From positions 62,001-126,000 of the forward strand of contig JABYQU010000003.1 of the NCBI GenBank assembly GCA_022264855.1: a stretch of 64,000 bases of DNA, written 5' to 3'. Positions 28,964 to 40,260 of this stretch are shown here, one piece after another; the stretch's first letter is position 1; each line of letters begins with the position of its first letter. The DNA is from Lenzites betulinus. Lineage: Eukaryota; Basidiomycota; Agaricomycetes; Polyporales; Polyporaceae. The notes under the pieces are model-generated. The model did no database searches and was not told the origin of the DNA. It worked only from the letters and a program-made list of their open reading frames with translations. The position numbers were made by a program, and so were the translations under genes.

Positions 28964-31384
28964 CTATGGAATGACAGTATCGGCTAGGACGCTGTATAGA
29001 GTCGTCGTAGACTCAGACGGCTCATAGCTTTCAATCTTGAGGGGCGGAGGCTCGCCCAGGGGGTTCTTCGCGTACCACGCCTCCGAGAGCCCGACAGAGA
29101 GCCAGAGCTCTTTGATGTCGCTCGTCGGCTCCTCGAAGCAGTGCGGGGGACACTCGAGCGTCAGCCGCAAGAGCCGCATGTACTCGTACCAAGACTGCTG
29201 CATTACCCCGTCCTTCAGGTTGATCTCGGCCTTGATGTGGACGTTGAACTCGGCCTGCGCCACGACACGCTCCGGGACTACGGCCCTGTCGGTGATGAGG
29301 AGCGTGCGATTCCCGTACTCGCGTTCCGCATAGGGTGCCGGCCAGACCTTGCAGCGGCGAGCGCCGCAGAAGCTGCACCCCGGTTCGGAAGGCCCGGTCG
29401 CATCGCGCGCGTCGGCAGAGTCATCCTCGCCCGAGGGCTCTGGCACATGGAACAGGTTGTCGACTGTGAACTGCACCCTGGTGTTCCACCGCGTCTCCTC
29501 GCGGTTGGGTACGTGCGTGAGGGCGACGGTGATCTGCAGAACCTGCCGGTGATCCAGTTTGAAGGTGAACTCGGCCATTTCCGGAGGAGCGGTGACAAAT
29601 GTAGTGAGAACGATCTGCGTATCATCAGGGCGCGTACAGATTAGAGGGGAGATGGTACATTCAAGCGAGCCTAGCTCTATCTCGCTGTCTGGAGCAAGAC
29701 GGAACGTAGTCAGGGATTCTCCTGGTGTGGTGGAATCGGAGTCGCGTGAGACTGGAGTGTTAGTCGTAGGCCACAGGTTTATAGGGATGGTCGAGTTCAG
29801 ATGCTCCCTCGGCACCGAGCCAGAGAAAGGCCCCGAGAGATCACGAAGCAGGAACACTTCGATCGGGGTTGGCAGGATATGGGATCGTATTGCGTGCAGC
29901 ACATCTTCGCTTTGAATACGCACAAGGCGATAAGGGGGGTGGAAAGGGCACTGAGGGGCATCGCATGCAGCATGGGTTCCGATATACATACCCCGCGACT
30001 CTTCTCCTCTAGCCTCGGGGCGGAAGAGAGCAAGCGCGAGGAGCCCGCCACGAGAGTCGCCGCATCGCAACAAAGCAAGAAGATGGGCACGCACGCGATG
30101 GACAGGTTCCACACATTCTCCTACCCGCTGTTCAGGTCTTCCGAAGGACCAGTGTGGTACGAACATGTCGGCAATCGCTGGTATAGAGGTAAGATCAACG
30201 CATAGAAGCTGGAGGCGAACACCTTGCGGGGTGAAAACGCAGTGGAGAGGCGGCAAGACATCCTCTGAAAGCTTGTCGTCTCGCTCACGAGCACCCATGC
30301 GGAGACGCTCCAGGAATGCTCGAGGGGACAGCGAGAGGACGCTAGAGGGCGAGTAAAATGATCTGGGGGATGGTGCAAGCAGAGTGGGCTCGCTCGACGA
30401 TTCCTGGTCGCTTCCAGCGCTGTTCAGCGAGTGTAGCTTGAGAGTCGCTCCCCACGCAAAGATCGACTGGTCCGGGATGGTCTTGATGATCTCCTCCTGG
30501 AGGCGCAGGAAAGCGTTCCGGCCCTCTCCGTATATCGGCGGCATGTGGACGCCGAAGATCCCTAGCAGCGAATACGCCTCGTCCTCCACGCGCGTTGTCT
30601 GCCGCGAGGCCGCCCACGACATCCGCGACGCCACGCTGACGGAGGACAAAGGCGCGCGGCCCGTGAGGACGTTGAACTCGATTCCTGTGATCCGTTGTAG
30701 CGTCGTAGCGAAAGACATCTTCGTCCCGAACGCCACCCACGACGCCGTGAGGAAGACGACGTGCTTCGGGGCGAGGAGCTCCTGGAGGGTCCAGCCGCGG
30801 GTATGCCATCTGCAGCGGTAGAACTTCGAGTCTGGGAGGCGGAGGCCAGTGCTCACGTCGAGAATGTCGGCAAGATAGACGTAGCACACGCTCGCCTGCC
30901 GATACAGCTCGAACATCATGTTGATCGTCTCTGCGAGCTCCGCGCTGCTGGACTTGTCGATGCAACACGAGTCGACCCAGACGAGTCTGTAGCCAGCTTC
31001 ACGAGCAATCTTGCATACGCCTTTGATTTTATCACAAAGGCCTGGATGGGACAGAATCTCGACAGGCTTGTCAGGTCCTGGCTCGGGTGCGAGGATATCT
31101 GTATCTGTGGGGATAGGAAGGGATATGGAGGACGATGCGCCGTCCTTGATATCTGAGTCCCCACCAAGTGGAGGTGAGCGTGTGGCGCGTTCCGCAGCGA
31201 CGGTCAGCCACAATTGTCGAACATCTGCGTAGGACTGTTCTCCTCCTTCTTTCTCTGACCTCCATGTGTGGGATAGGATGGCGTAGGATATGGTCGACGG
31301 ATCCACGATCCATCGAAATTCACCCGTGAAGGTGTCCAGAAATCGAGGCATAGTACTATTGTCATGAGCTACCAGGCAGGCCAT
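28964..31384 (-). CDS. HET-domain protein (heterokaryon-incompatibility type)
   Basis: HET domains in ascomycetes trigger cell death after fusion of genetically different hyphae; in basidiomycetes their role is less clear. The frame is uninterrupted for 806 codons, so the gene is intronless. The HET domain covers roughly residues 30-290: SYAILSHTWRSEKEGGEQSY, then IKGVCKIAREAGYRLVWVDSCCIDK, ELAETINMMFELYRQASVCYVYLAD, RWHTRGWTLQELLAPKHVVFL, and VEDEAYSLLGIFGVHMPPIYGEG near 275-300. These are the classical conserved blocks. The C-terminal 500 residues have no recognised domain. The upstream frame start is at 31384, but the start at 31351 (MPRFLDTFTGEF) matches the usual N-terminus better. A serine/proline-rich insert of about 40 residues follows the first HET block. 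Confidence 0.9.
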   Translation of the reverse strand: MACLVAHDNSTMPRFLDTFTGEFRWIVDPSTISYAILSHTWRSEKEGGEQSYADVRQLWLTVAAERATRSPPLGGDSDIKDGASSSISLPIPTDTDILAPEPGPDKPVEILSHPGLCDKIKGVCKIAREAGYRLVWVDSCCIDKSSSAELAETINMMFELYRQASVCYVYLADILDVSTGLRLPDSKFYRCRWHTRGWTLQELLAPKHVVFLTASWVAFGTKMSFATTLQRITGIEFNVLTGRAPLSSVSVASRMSWAASRQTTRVEDEAYSLLGIFGVHMPPIYGEGRNAFLRLQEEIIKTIPDQSIFAWGATLKLHSLNSAGSDQESSSEPTLLAPSPRSFYSPSSVLSLSPRAFLERLRMGARERDDKLSEDVLPPLHCVFTPQGVRLQLLCVDLTSIPAIADMFVPHWSFGRPEQRVGECVEPVHRVRAHLLALLRCGDSRGGLLALALFRPEARGEESRGMYIGTHAACDAPQCPFHPPYRLVRIQSEDVLHAIRSHILPTPIEVFLLRDLSGPFSGSVPREHLNSTIPINLWPTTNTPVSRDSDSTTPGESLTTFRLAPDSEIELGSLECTISPLICTRPDDTQIVLTTFVTAPPEMAEFTFKLDHRQVLQITVALTHVPNREETRWNTRVQFTVDNLFHVPEPSGEDDSADARDATGPSEPGCSFCGARRCKVWPAPYAEREYGNRTLLITDRAVVPERVVAQAEFNVHIKAEINLKDGVMQQSWYEYMRLLRLTLECPPHCFEEPTSDIKELWLSVGLSEAWYAKNPLGEPPPLKIESYEPSESTTTLYSVLADTVIP

Positions 31385-31886
31385 TCCTGGCGAGGATCTG
31401 GAAGCTTACCTTGATCACTGGAAACCATGAATTGAGTTTCGGAAGGAGGGTGGTTCGCGGTAGCTAGCTGCAGCTTGTGGAAGCAAAATAGCCATGTAGT
31501 AGAGCGCTAGTAAGCGTGTGTTATTTGCGTGCTGAGACGCCCATGGATCCCGGGGACGCCACGTCCCTACGCCACCGTGCGACGTGTCTAAACCATCCTC
31601 AGATGACTATCACAATCACAAAGGGCCCAATCATGCTGAACATATATGAGTGTAAACTACGGCTGATATGATATACGAAGTACCCAAAATCCCCGGTACC
31701 ACACCGGGGTCATCGCGAAGGCAGTGCACTACTTGCGTTATGTTCAAAACATGAAGTCAAGCCCAAGAAGTAGCATATGATCGCGCGCCCTGCGCGAGTG
31801 CACGCCAGCCAGTCCGAAGGTGTAACCGCGCCCCTACGCATGCTCTCGCCCAAATATACCCCATCCCCTGCCCCTCGCGCGCCCAG
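31385..31886. other. Intergenic spacer
   Basis: Upstream of the HET gene and downstream of the membrane protein gene, both on the minus strand. AT-richer sequence; no ORF or clear promoter motif. Confidence 0.4.
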
Positions 31887-33444
31887 CTACACCTGCAAGA
31901 AGTCCGTCGCGAGCGAGTCCGCGTCCCCCTTATGCTTCTGCTTCTGCCTCGTCCACGCGATCGGACTCGCGTTCATCAGCCGCCCGCTCATCGGCGTGCC
32001 CGCCCCGTCCCGGCTCGGGCGCCCGTTCGCGTCCACGCCCGTCGACATCGTCAGCCCGCCCACGCTCCCGTCGCGCGCCACCGACGGCGACTCGCGCCGC
32101 ACGGGCACGAGGTCGATCATCGCGCCCGAGCCGTTCAGCGCGCTCATCTGCATGCCCGGCGACATGAGCGGCGTGAGCGCGATCGGGGGCGAGCCCGTGC
32201 TCTTGCCCGAGCCCGCGGCGGAGTGCGCGTACGTCGTGCCCGCGAGCGAGACGGACGGGTGCGCGGAGGACTGGCCGTAGCGGAAGGCGCGCTCGCGCGC
32301 GCGGCGCAGGTCGTACCCGCGCCGGAGGACGAAGTAGACTGCGAGGGCGATGAGGGCGACGCCGATGAGTGCGCCAAAGACTATCGCGAGGATCTTGGGG
32401 ACGTTGGAGGGGGAGGTGGTGGGTGGTTGGCTGTGGCGTGCGTGAGCTCGAGGCGTGATGAGGCGTGGTGTGGAGACTTACAAGGAGGAGCTAGACGGAC
32501 TCGAATTTGATGTGGGTGATTGAGACCTGCAACATATTGAGGTGTAAGCACGGACGCGTCCTCGGGCCCGAGGATGTCATAAAACACGCAGGAACGTCTG
32601 AATATGATTGTGCGGCTCGGCAGCGTCGGAACGGGAGAAGCACGACCCAGGCACATGGGCTTGCGAGATAGAAGATGTTGGCGGGAAACATGGACGGCAG
32701 AAGACAGGCAAAAGCGTATCGCCAATAGCGTCTACTAAAACGATCCGCCGCACACATCCGCCGGCACTCACGGGGAACATGGACATGCCCAGAACAAGAC
32801 ACTTAAAGGGACACCCAAACGGAGGACAAGAGCACAAATTACTCACACAGTGAGCCATGGTGGTGAGGAGGTGATCGTACCAATGTCGGTGGAAGTGGCA
32901 TTGCTACAGGTGAGAGCGGGGAACTGATGAGCGCACGCGTTTTGTGTGGCCATCAAGAAGCGAGCACAGACCTCGGAGCAGAAGAGAAGGTGATATAGTC
33001 CACGTCCATCCACCGCCCCTGCAGCCCATCCCCGCTGAGCACCGCCGTGACCTTGACGAGATGTGTTGAGGCGGGCGGTGAGAACGTATGTGCGAACAGC
33101 TGCTGTCGGAACGCCGTTTGCGAGGCGGACGCGTCGAGGTTCACTACTGTGCTGTCAAATTGCACCTGGAACTTGCCCTGAGCGGCGCAAGAGCGCACGG
33201 ATGGGCGGCGGCTCGACGGAGTAAAGGAGGATAGAGCACGTACATGTCCAGGACCCTTCGAGCCGTACAGCGCAAAGGCGGTACCTTGGAAAGTGAATGA
33301 CATCGTCGCACCGTCCGCCTGTGCAGCATGGTATGTCTCGTCGAAGAACTCCGTGAGGTCTGGATCCGTGGGTGATTGTACCGCCCAGCCATTCGAAGAG
33401 TATGACAACGACGGATCAGTGTCGTCGAGTGTGAAGTTAGACAT
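31887..33444 (-). CDS. Single-pass membrane protein with lectin-like ectodomain
   Basis: Mushroom-specific membrane protein family of unknown function. Proposed exons 33444-33244, 33177-32972, 32903-32847, 32526-32482, 32430-31887, 350 residues, all phases consistent. Residues 1-150 form a beta-rich extracellular module beginning FTLDDTDPSLSYSSNGW, with TMSFTFQGTAFALYGSKGPGH and a terminal WMDVDYITF block as in galactose-binding-like folds. A Ser/Thr/Pro linker (SPTSNSSPSSSS) precedes the membrane helix ILAIVFGALIGVALIALAVYFVL (about residues 183-205). The basic RRGYDLRRARERAFR stop-transfer follows, then a cytoplasmic tail of about 130 residues. Intron 3 (320 nt) is long; the 45-nt exon 4 encoding the linker was placed by phase and composition and is the least certain piece. 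No cleavable signal peptide is evident. Confidence 0.82.
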
Positions 33445-34754
33445 GGCAGGTCGTCAGTTCCGAAACGGTCGCAGCTAGATGTGATAGTGTAGTGTAATCG
33501 CAGAAGCAGGCACAGAGGGTGGAGAGCCTATCAGTAGAGGTGTCTTGGGGCGGGTTTGGGTAGAGGGCGTGCGGGGGCCCACATCCGACCGGTCCCAGCA
33601 GGTGAGAGCAGAAGCGAAGTGGCCGAGGAGGGGAAGGAGGGGCGGGCGAGCGAGCTGGCGCAGCAACTGTATAGACAGGGAAGGGGTAAAGATAGACTCC
33701 GAGATGGGATGGCAGATGGGCGATGTGCAGTCCGAGGCCGGGTGTGAGACCACGACCACCGTAAACTCTGAGCGTTGGCGCGAACGCGAGCGCAGGCGAA
33801 GGCAGGAGGAGAGGAGCAGCTAGAGCAGCACCGTCCCGTGCAGATGCCAGGCACGCGTGGGGCAAGTCCTACAAGGCGGACTAGAGAGACTGCCGGCGGG
33901 TATTGCCAGTTTGAAGAGAGGCGGGCGGAACCTGAACTTGAAGGGGCTCGCAAGTGATGATGATGTCGATGATTTCCGAAGACATGAGACGCGCGTGATG
34001 GGAACACATACGCGGGACGGGGGCTGAGCACCCCACCGCCTGCGCTGCAGATCCTCCCGCACTCAGCGGCACCCTATGTTCTCACTTGGTCGTTGTGCTC
34101 CCCATGCTATTCCGTGGCGGAGGCAGTAATCAGACATGAGAAGTGTTGCCATGACGAGAGACGGAATAGGACAAGGCTTTGTGAGTTTGATTATGGGGGT
34201 GGATAGCACGCCGGACGCTATCCGTGCCCCCCGGTGAGTATTCGAAATGGGCGACAGACAGCGGACAGGTCCCATCGCAGAGGCGCTATCACCATGCGGG
34301 AAACCGTACCTGGTCTCGAGAGCGAGATCCCATCGCCATAGCTGATGTCACTACCCCAGCAAAGGACAGAGCGCAAAGGGGGGCTTGTATTCTGAGGTGA
34401 GACCAAGGGTGAGCAGAGCAGCCTTGTTTGTTTTTGATACGGGGTTGGTGGAGAGAGGCAAGCAGTAGACGCTCCGTAACGTACAAACCTTCAAAGTTGG
34501 GAGCGCATGGGCGCCTAATACTTCGGTAGACTGCGAACGTACCGGAGTCGGCTTCCTTCTCCCGCGCAACTTACGCTTTCTTTCAACCGCCCACCACAGG
34601 TAGTGCCCAATAGTCTCGAGCAGTGTGTGCAAGTACAACCTCCATATACTAGGATACCCCTATCCTTTAAAATGCCATGACTTACGCTCTACAGAGACTA
34701 ACACCAATATTTATACGCCGTATACGTAGCGGCGGATAAAGTCGTATGTAATGG
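33445..34754. other. Upstream region of membrane protein gene; no gene
   Basis: On the minus strand the first roughly 400 bases are rich in C/T tracts (5' leader character). Beyond that, overlapping short ORFs only. Confidence 0.4.
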
Positions 34755-35913
34755 TCACCTCAGGTACGGCGTAAGCGATGACTCCAACTTCAGGGGCTGT
34801 CTTCCTGCGCACACAAGTCCACGACCATACACAACACCAAAGAGCCCCTTAATCCAACGACCGGTACATACTAACCTCCTTCGCTCAGGAGAACTCCGAA
34901 TGGTCCATCTACAACTTACGCTATCTTCACCCATACCCACAAGCCCAAAACTCTCACCTCCGCGCTCGAACAGATGCACGACCGGTGACCCACCGTCGAC
35001 CTCACCCACATCGACGTCCGCCCGCGCCACGCCCGCCTCGACCCACAACGCATGGCCACAGTCAACAGCCAGAACATTCCCCCACGTCCCCGCCTCCCGC
35101 CCCGCCTCGACCCCGCCGTCCGACGTCGCGCACACGCCGCTCGCAGCGGACCCGCTCTTCCACCTTCCACGTTCTCTTCCCTCGCTCGCTCGCGCCGCCG
35201 ACCCAGCGCGCCGGACTCGATCGCGCCTCGACCACCGGCCGCTCTGGGCTCTGGGCCGCCATCGACATCGGTCCATCGGTGCATCTGGTGGCGTGCCCAC
35301 CGACCGAGCTCGCCGCCTGGCGCCAAGCTGAACGAATCGCCGTTCGACTCGACGCTCGAGAGCTGGATGTCCCACCGCGCCGGGGCTCCGATAACGTGGC
35401 CGTCCAACGCACGCGCGATCGACGCCGATCACTGCATCCGCTCGCGATCGTCGTGCTCGTGGGCGCGTCGGCCAGTCCTCGGCGAACCGCGCCCAGCGCG
35501 CTGGACGTGTGTGGGCTGTTCGACCGCTCTAGACCGCCATACACGCAGTTGTCGTCCTCGTGGAGCGTCGTGAACGTCCGCCGGGTGTTCGCGCGTCGCT
35601 GGGCTACCGGAGGACTGGACACTGGACGAACGGACGAACGAACGAACGGCGTCGATCGGGTGAAACGCGCCAAGTCCGCAGATATCCTCCTCCTGAGTCG
35701 CGCGTCCTTTCGACCGTCCCGTGCACGTCCGTCCGTCCGTCCCAGCACCGTGGGCCGATCGCGGGCGAGATACCGACGGCGCAGCCGGATTGCCAATGCT
35801 ATCTCAGTATCTGGAACGCGTCCAATTGCACGCAATCTGAAGTAAGTACTGGAATTCCGCTGCTGCAATACCGTAAGGACCATGTGCGCTGCGGCGACGC
35901 TCGTGCGTCCCAC
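34755..35913 (-). other. GC-rich island with several open frames, possible decayed gene
   Basis: All three minus frames stay open for long stretches (34755-35432, 34916-35407, 35062-35913), and two plus frames also (34985-35845). Some minus-strand segments look protein-like: TLHEDDNCVYGGLERS (about 35550), WDIQLSSVESNGDSF (about 35360) and PVVHLFERGGESFGLVG (about 34950). They lie in different frames and I could not connect them by introns. It may be a gene with unrecognised introns, a pseudogene, or chance openness due to high GC. No domain assigned. Confidence 0.25.
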
Positions 35914-37568
35914 ACTAGGCTGGCGTGTGATTTGGAGGGCGCATGGCGCGTGGTGGGCTCTCGGGGAGGCCGGGGCTTGGACGTGGACTGCGAGGACTGG
36001 TGGTCAGTGAATGAGAGGAGCAGCTCGCGGGATTGTAGTGTACGTACGATAGCGTGCGGATGGCATACTGCTCAGATCACGAACCTCCACTCCTGGCGAC
36101 TCCGGCCGTGCTCCGTACGTACGCGTCTTACCCTCCCACGATGTCCGAGATGGTGATCCACGGACCACCGGCCGGGGGCGTGCAGTCTGAGTCGGGCTCA
36201 CGGAGTCATCAGCACGCAGAATCAGAGCGATGCGGAATGTCTGCATCAGTAGTGCGCACGGAGGTATGGCGGACATCTACGCTACGTGGCACGTAAGTAG
36301 CGTCCCCCGTACCATGCCCGATCAGAAAGCGTGCTGCGTGCATGCGCGACGGTACTGCGCCGCGAAGGACCGCGCGTGCGCTGCAACTCAAAACCTACGG
36401 GCGGAATGGACAGCGGGATTTAGATTGGTTCTCAGAGTCAAGTCGCGACTCACTATGCAGAATTCAGAATCCGGAAGAGTGACAATCTGCGCACTGAGTG
36501 CAAGAACGGACAAGAACGGACAAGAGACATATAGGGCAGTGCGCCGGGACCCCGCCGTCCCGCGAGACTGACCACGGCCCACGGATTGATATGCACCAGC
36601 ACGTCCGAGACTGCTGAGACCGGGTCTGAGACAGCCCGGGGCGAATTGGGAGTACGAGCGTGTTCAGGACCATTGCAAGCAAGCATTCTCCGAGTTCCAT
36701 TTTGCATTCTGGACGAACGTAGCCGTACGACCGAGGGGACAGGACGGAGAAGGAGGGAATGATACTAATACTATAGTACTTGTTGAGTCCGAGAGTGTCC
36801 GAGAAGGAATGAATGACGAGGAACGAGCGTGGAATAAAGAGTCCGCAAACACGAGAGGGGGGGAGAGGGAAGCGGAGGTAGACGTAAACGAGAGTGCGAA
36901 CAGTCCAAGTTGCGCCCGGCCGCGAAGGCACGTTTTTGCGTCCAAACGAGGGGAAGGGCTAGGGAGGAGCGCGTCCGTCGACATATGCATCGCGCGCGGC
37001 GCAGCGGTAGCGGTAGCGGTATAACCTAGCACAGGGAGTGAGATCTAGAGAGCACGGACCAAATTGATATTTCGCGTCGGACGCAGTACGTACGCACAGA
37101 GTAGGTGACAAGGAGCCGGACGACGAGTCGAGTCGGGACGCGGGGGGATAGCAAGTGTGTTGTGTGGGGATGTGGGAGCAGGACAAGCGGACGCTCCAAA
37201 GTTGTAAGCGGGCAGCGGACGAAGAATAAACAAAGGCGGAGCACGAGGCGGACGGACACAGACAGAGACAAAAACAGGACAGGGACGGAGACGGGACGGA
37301 GAGGCGGAGAGACGGAGAGATGGAGACGGACAAGGACGAGAAGGAAAACGTGAAGCGGAGAGCATTACAGTGCGTGTGCGTACAGGTAGGTATCGTATGC
37401 GGGCGCGGGATATAAAATATATACGCGTAAATCAAAAAAATGTAAACGGTCCGTGTATGCGCGCCGTCAAATGACGACACGAGTGCGGGTGGTCGAGCGG
37501 GTGGTCGAGCAGGAGACGGAGCAGGAAAAGGACGAAGACGAGCGGGGACAAACGCACCGCTCACGCCC
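35914..37568. other. Intergenic, downstream of the zinc-finger gene
   Basis: No supported gene. From about 36680 to 37450 the minus strand is strongly C/T-rich (plus strand purine-rich: GAGAGGCGGAGAGACGGAGA), possibly 3' UTR or a leader for a gene not recognised. AT-rich ATATAAAATATATA sits at 37408-37421. Confidence 0.35.
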
Positions 37569-40260
37569 TCATTCCAACGGCAGCGGCGAGTCGTACTTCA
37601 GGCCCGGCCCCATGCCCGTCCCCTCCAGCGCCCCCAGCCCCAGCCCCAGCCCCAGGCCCGCCATCGCCGCCATGTCCAGGGGATCCGGGCCCCCCGCGCC
37701 GTCCGCCGCCTGCGGATACAGGTGATGCGCGTGGTGTGCGGGATGCGGCGGAGGATGCGGGGCTCGCGGTGCCCCCTGCGGAGGAGGCGGGTGACGCGGG
37801 TGATGCGCGTGCATAGGATGCGGGTGGCGAGCGTGTGCTTGCGCCTGCTGGGTGTGCGTGAGCGTATGCGCCCCATCCGGGTAGTTGCTGTTGCCCGTGC
37901 CCGCCGCCGCCGTATTGTTGCTGCTGCTGTTGTCCGGCGGAAAGTACGGCATGCCGTCCATGTGCGTCGCCGGGTGCGGGCTGCCCGAAGGCTGCGCCCC
38001 ATAGCGCTCCGCGAGCCGCCGCATGTACTCCTCCTCCGCCGAGTTCCGCCGCTCGCGCTCCGCCGTCTCCTCGCGCGCCTGCGCCGCCTGCAGCCGCTGC
38101 CGCAGCTGCTCCTGCTGCTGCCGGTGCAGTTCGAGCGAATAGTGATGCGCCTGCGCCGCCAGGTGCGGGTTGCCCGGCCCCTGCTGCTGAGCTGAATGCT
38201 GACCCGAATGCTGCTGCTGCTGCTGGGCCGAATGGGCCTGCTGCTGCTGCTGCTGCTGCTGTCCCGAATGCTGAGGCCGGAGGGGGGCTGGCGCTGGGCC
38301 GATCGACGAGTGCGAGTTGCGCGGCGGATGTGACGAGTCCGGATGATGTTGTGGGCCGCGAGAGTGCGCCTGAGCCCGCGCCGCGTTCGCCTGAGCCTGC
38401 GCCTGAGCTTGCGCCTGCGCCTGAGCCTGAGCCTGCGCCTGAGCCTGCTGCTGGGCCTGGACCTGCGCCTGCTGCGCCTGATAGCGGTACAATTGGTCGA
38501 GCTGCTGCTGCATCTGGAGGTGGGTCATTGCAGAGCTCCATGACGGAGAGCCGTCGAGACTGGGGCCGAGACTCTGTCCCGTACTCGTACTCGGCCCCGT
38601 ACCCGCCCCCGGGCCCGCCGCTGGCGCTGGCGGGCCGCCCGCCCTCTCCGCGCTCGCGGGGCCCATCGTCGTCGTCGTCAGATCCAGCGAAAGGTCGCTT
38701 CCGGGGATTCCCTGCGGCGGCGAACGCCGCAGAGGAGGGCCCGACGGTGGCGGGTGCGTGGAAGGAAAACGGTGAGTCGTATCCGCCGGGCGACGTCGGC
38801 TCGTCTCCTCCGGCGGCGGCATCCTCGCCGCCGCCTCCATAGCCGCCGCCGCCGAGTCGCCGTATGGACTCGAGAGGGAGGCGTCCATGCTGTCCGCCGG
38901 CAAACCGTAGGGATAGCTCTGGGCGAGGCGCGCCTGCGCCTGCGCCCAGGCCTGATAGTGCTCCAGCTCCTCCAGCGAAAGCTGCTCCGGGCCCGCCTGC
39001 GCCTGCAGAGCCGGGTGGGTAGTAGTATGCGGCGGGAGCTGTGCCTGGGCGAGCAGCTGTTGAGGGTCGGCGGCCGTAAGCGCCTGCTGAGGGTGTGGGT
39101 AGAGGTAGTACGTGTGAGTGTGTGAGTGGTTGCTGCTGCTGCTGCTGTTGCGCTGCGGCGGCGAGCGACCCATAGGGTGCGCCGCCTGCTGAGCCGGGTG
39201 GGGGAGGGAGGCGGGCGGAAGAGAGGGATGAGGCGACGATGGCACTGAGCGGCGGGAGGGATCGAGCGGGGTCTGCGCCTGCAGCGCTGCTGCTAGATCC
39301 TGGGCGAGCGGAGGATGGGAGATCGGAGACACCGAAGTTGAAGGAGGCGGCGGAGGGGACGAGAAAGGACTGGCTCGAGTGGTGCTGGAGCTGTTGGTGG
39401 TAGAGAGGGGCGGCGGAGGGGGGAGATGCAGAGGATGATGTGGGGGCACGAAAGGACTGGCCGGGGTCACGAAAGGAATGATTGTTGGTCGGCCGGAGAC
39501 TGGGGCGGTCGACGGTGGAGGTCTGGATGTGCCAAGCGGCGCCGGCTGGGGTCTGAAAAATCGCGTTCGCGCCCTCGTAGCCAGTGCTGGTGCCCGGGCG
39601 CTGAGCCATTGGGTGGAGAGCGTGGGAAGCGTCCTCCTGTTTAACTGCCATGTGGGGAATGGAGCCGTTGAGAGAGGGAGCGGAGGTGGGGGAGGTGTTG
39701 GAGGGACCCACGGCGGCCTGGCCACGCTTGGTGCGGGCGGGACCACCCTTGGAGGCGGCGGTCATGGAGGCATGGAGGGTGGTGAGGTCCTGCATCATGC
39801 GTTCGTTTTGGTCCTGCTTGTCGGCGTGGACGGTCTGGGCGTGCTGGCGGAGGTTGTCGAGGCGGGAGAACTGCTTGCCGCAGTGGCAGGTGAAGGGGCG
39901 CTCGCCGGTGTGTTTCCTGGGCGGCGCGCGGGGGCGTAAGCAGACGTCGTGTGCGCGCGCAGACGCGTCGGGCGGGCGGGGGACGTACCTGATGTGCCTG
40001 GCAAGATGCTCGCTCCTGCTGAAGACCATCCTGCACTCGCCGTAGCCTCTGCATTGGAAGGTCTTTGCTGGGGCGGGGCGGTAGCGCGCCTTGCCACCGG
40101 CGGCGGAAGGGGCGGGGGTAGAGCGGGGGTCCTGGGTGGGGGCCGCGAAGGGCTGCTGCGCGACGACGGCGGCCATGGGCGGGACAGGGGGCGGGGGGCC
40201 GGCAGGGAGGGACGAGGGGTCAGGCGGGGGGGAGGGAGACGGGGACTTTTGGCAGTCCAT
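37569..40260 (-). CDS. C2H2 zinc-finger transcription factor
   Basis: Sequence-specific DNA-binding protein. Two adjacent C2H2 fingers near the N-terminus: [24 protein letters not shown], then after an intron (39988-39917) [30 protein letters not shown]. The RSEHLARH and SRLDNLRQH recognition helices are those of fungal Rgm1/Usv1-type regulators of stress and carbohydrate genes; that subfamily is inferred. The 72-nt intron is in frame and stop-free, so a retained form would insert 24 residues between the fingers. The frame then continues through [25 protein letters not shown] and [11 protein letters not shown] (about 38540). Downstream the coding frame seems to shift by +1 into a glutamine-rich frame ending [15 protein letters not shown] and KYDSPLPLE, stop at 37569; the intron or shift responsible was not resolved. 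The alternative same-frame end is 37561. The start at 40260 (MDCQKS) was preferred; an in-frame ATG lies at 40311. Confidence 0.8.
38190..38520 (-). repeat. CAG/CAA-rich tracts encoding polyglutamine
   Basis: Several runs of CTG on the plus strand (38214-38224, 38240-38261, 38505-38512) plus alternating GCSCAG units at about 38390-38470. In the downstream frame they read poly-Gln and Gln-Ala repeats; in the zinc-finger frame they read poly-Ala/Gly/Ser. Such tracts expand and contract easily and are a plausible place for a length or frame change in the transcription factor tail. Confidence 0.7.

Noticed and set aside
31777..32510. Plus-strand ORFs of 167 and 192 codons
   Set aside because: They are the antisense of the cytoplasmic tail and membrane segment exon of the minus-strand membrane protein gene.
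37598..39125. Several arginine-rich ORFs on both strands
   Set aside because: Shadows of the glutamine-rich zinc-finger protein exon; Arg runs come from CTG/CGC repeats read in the wrong frame.
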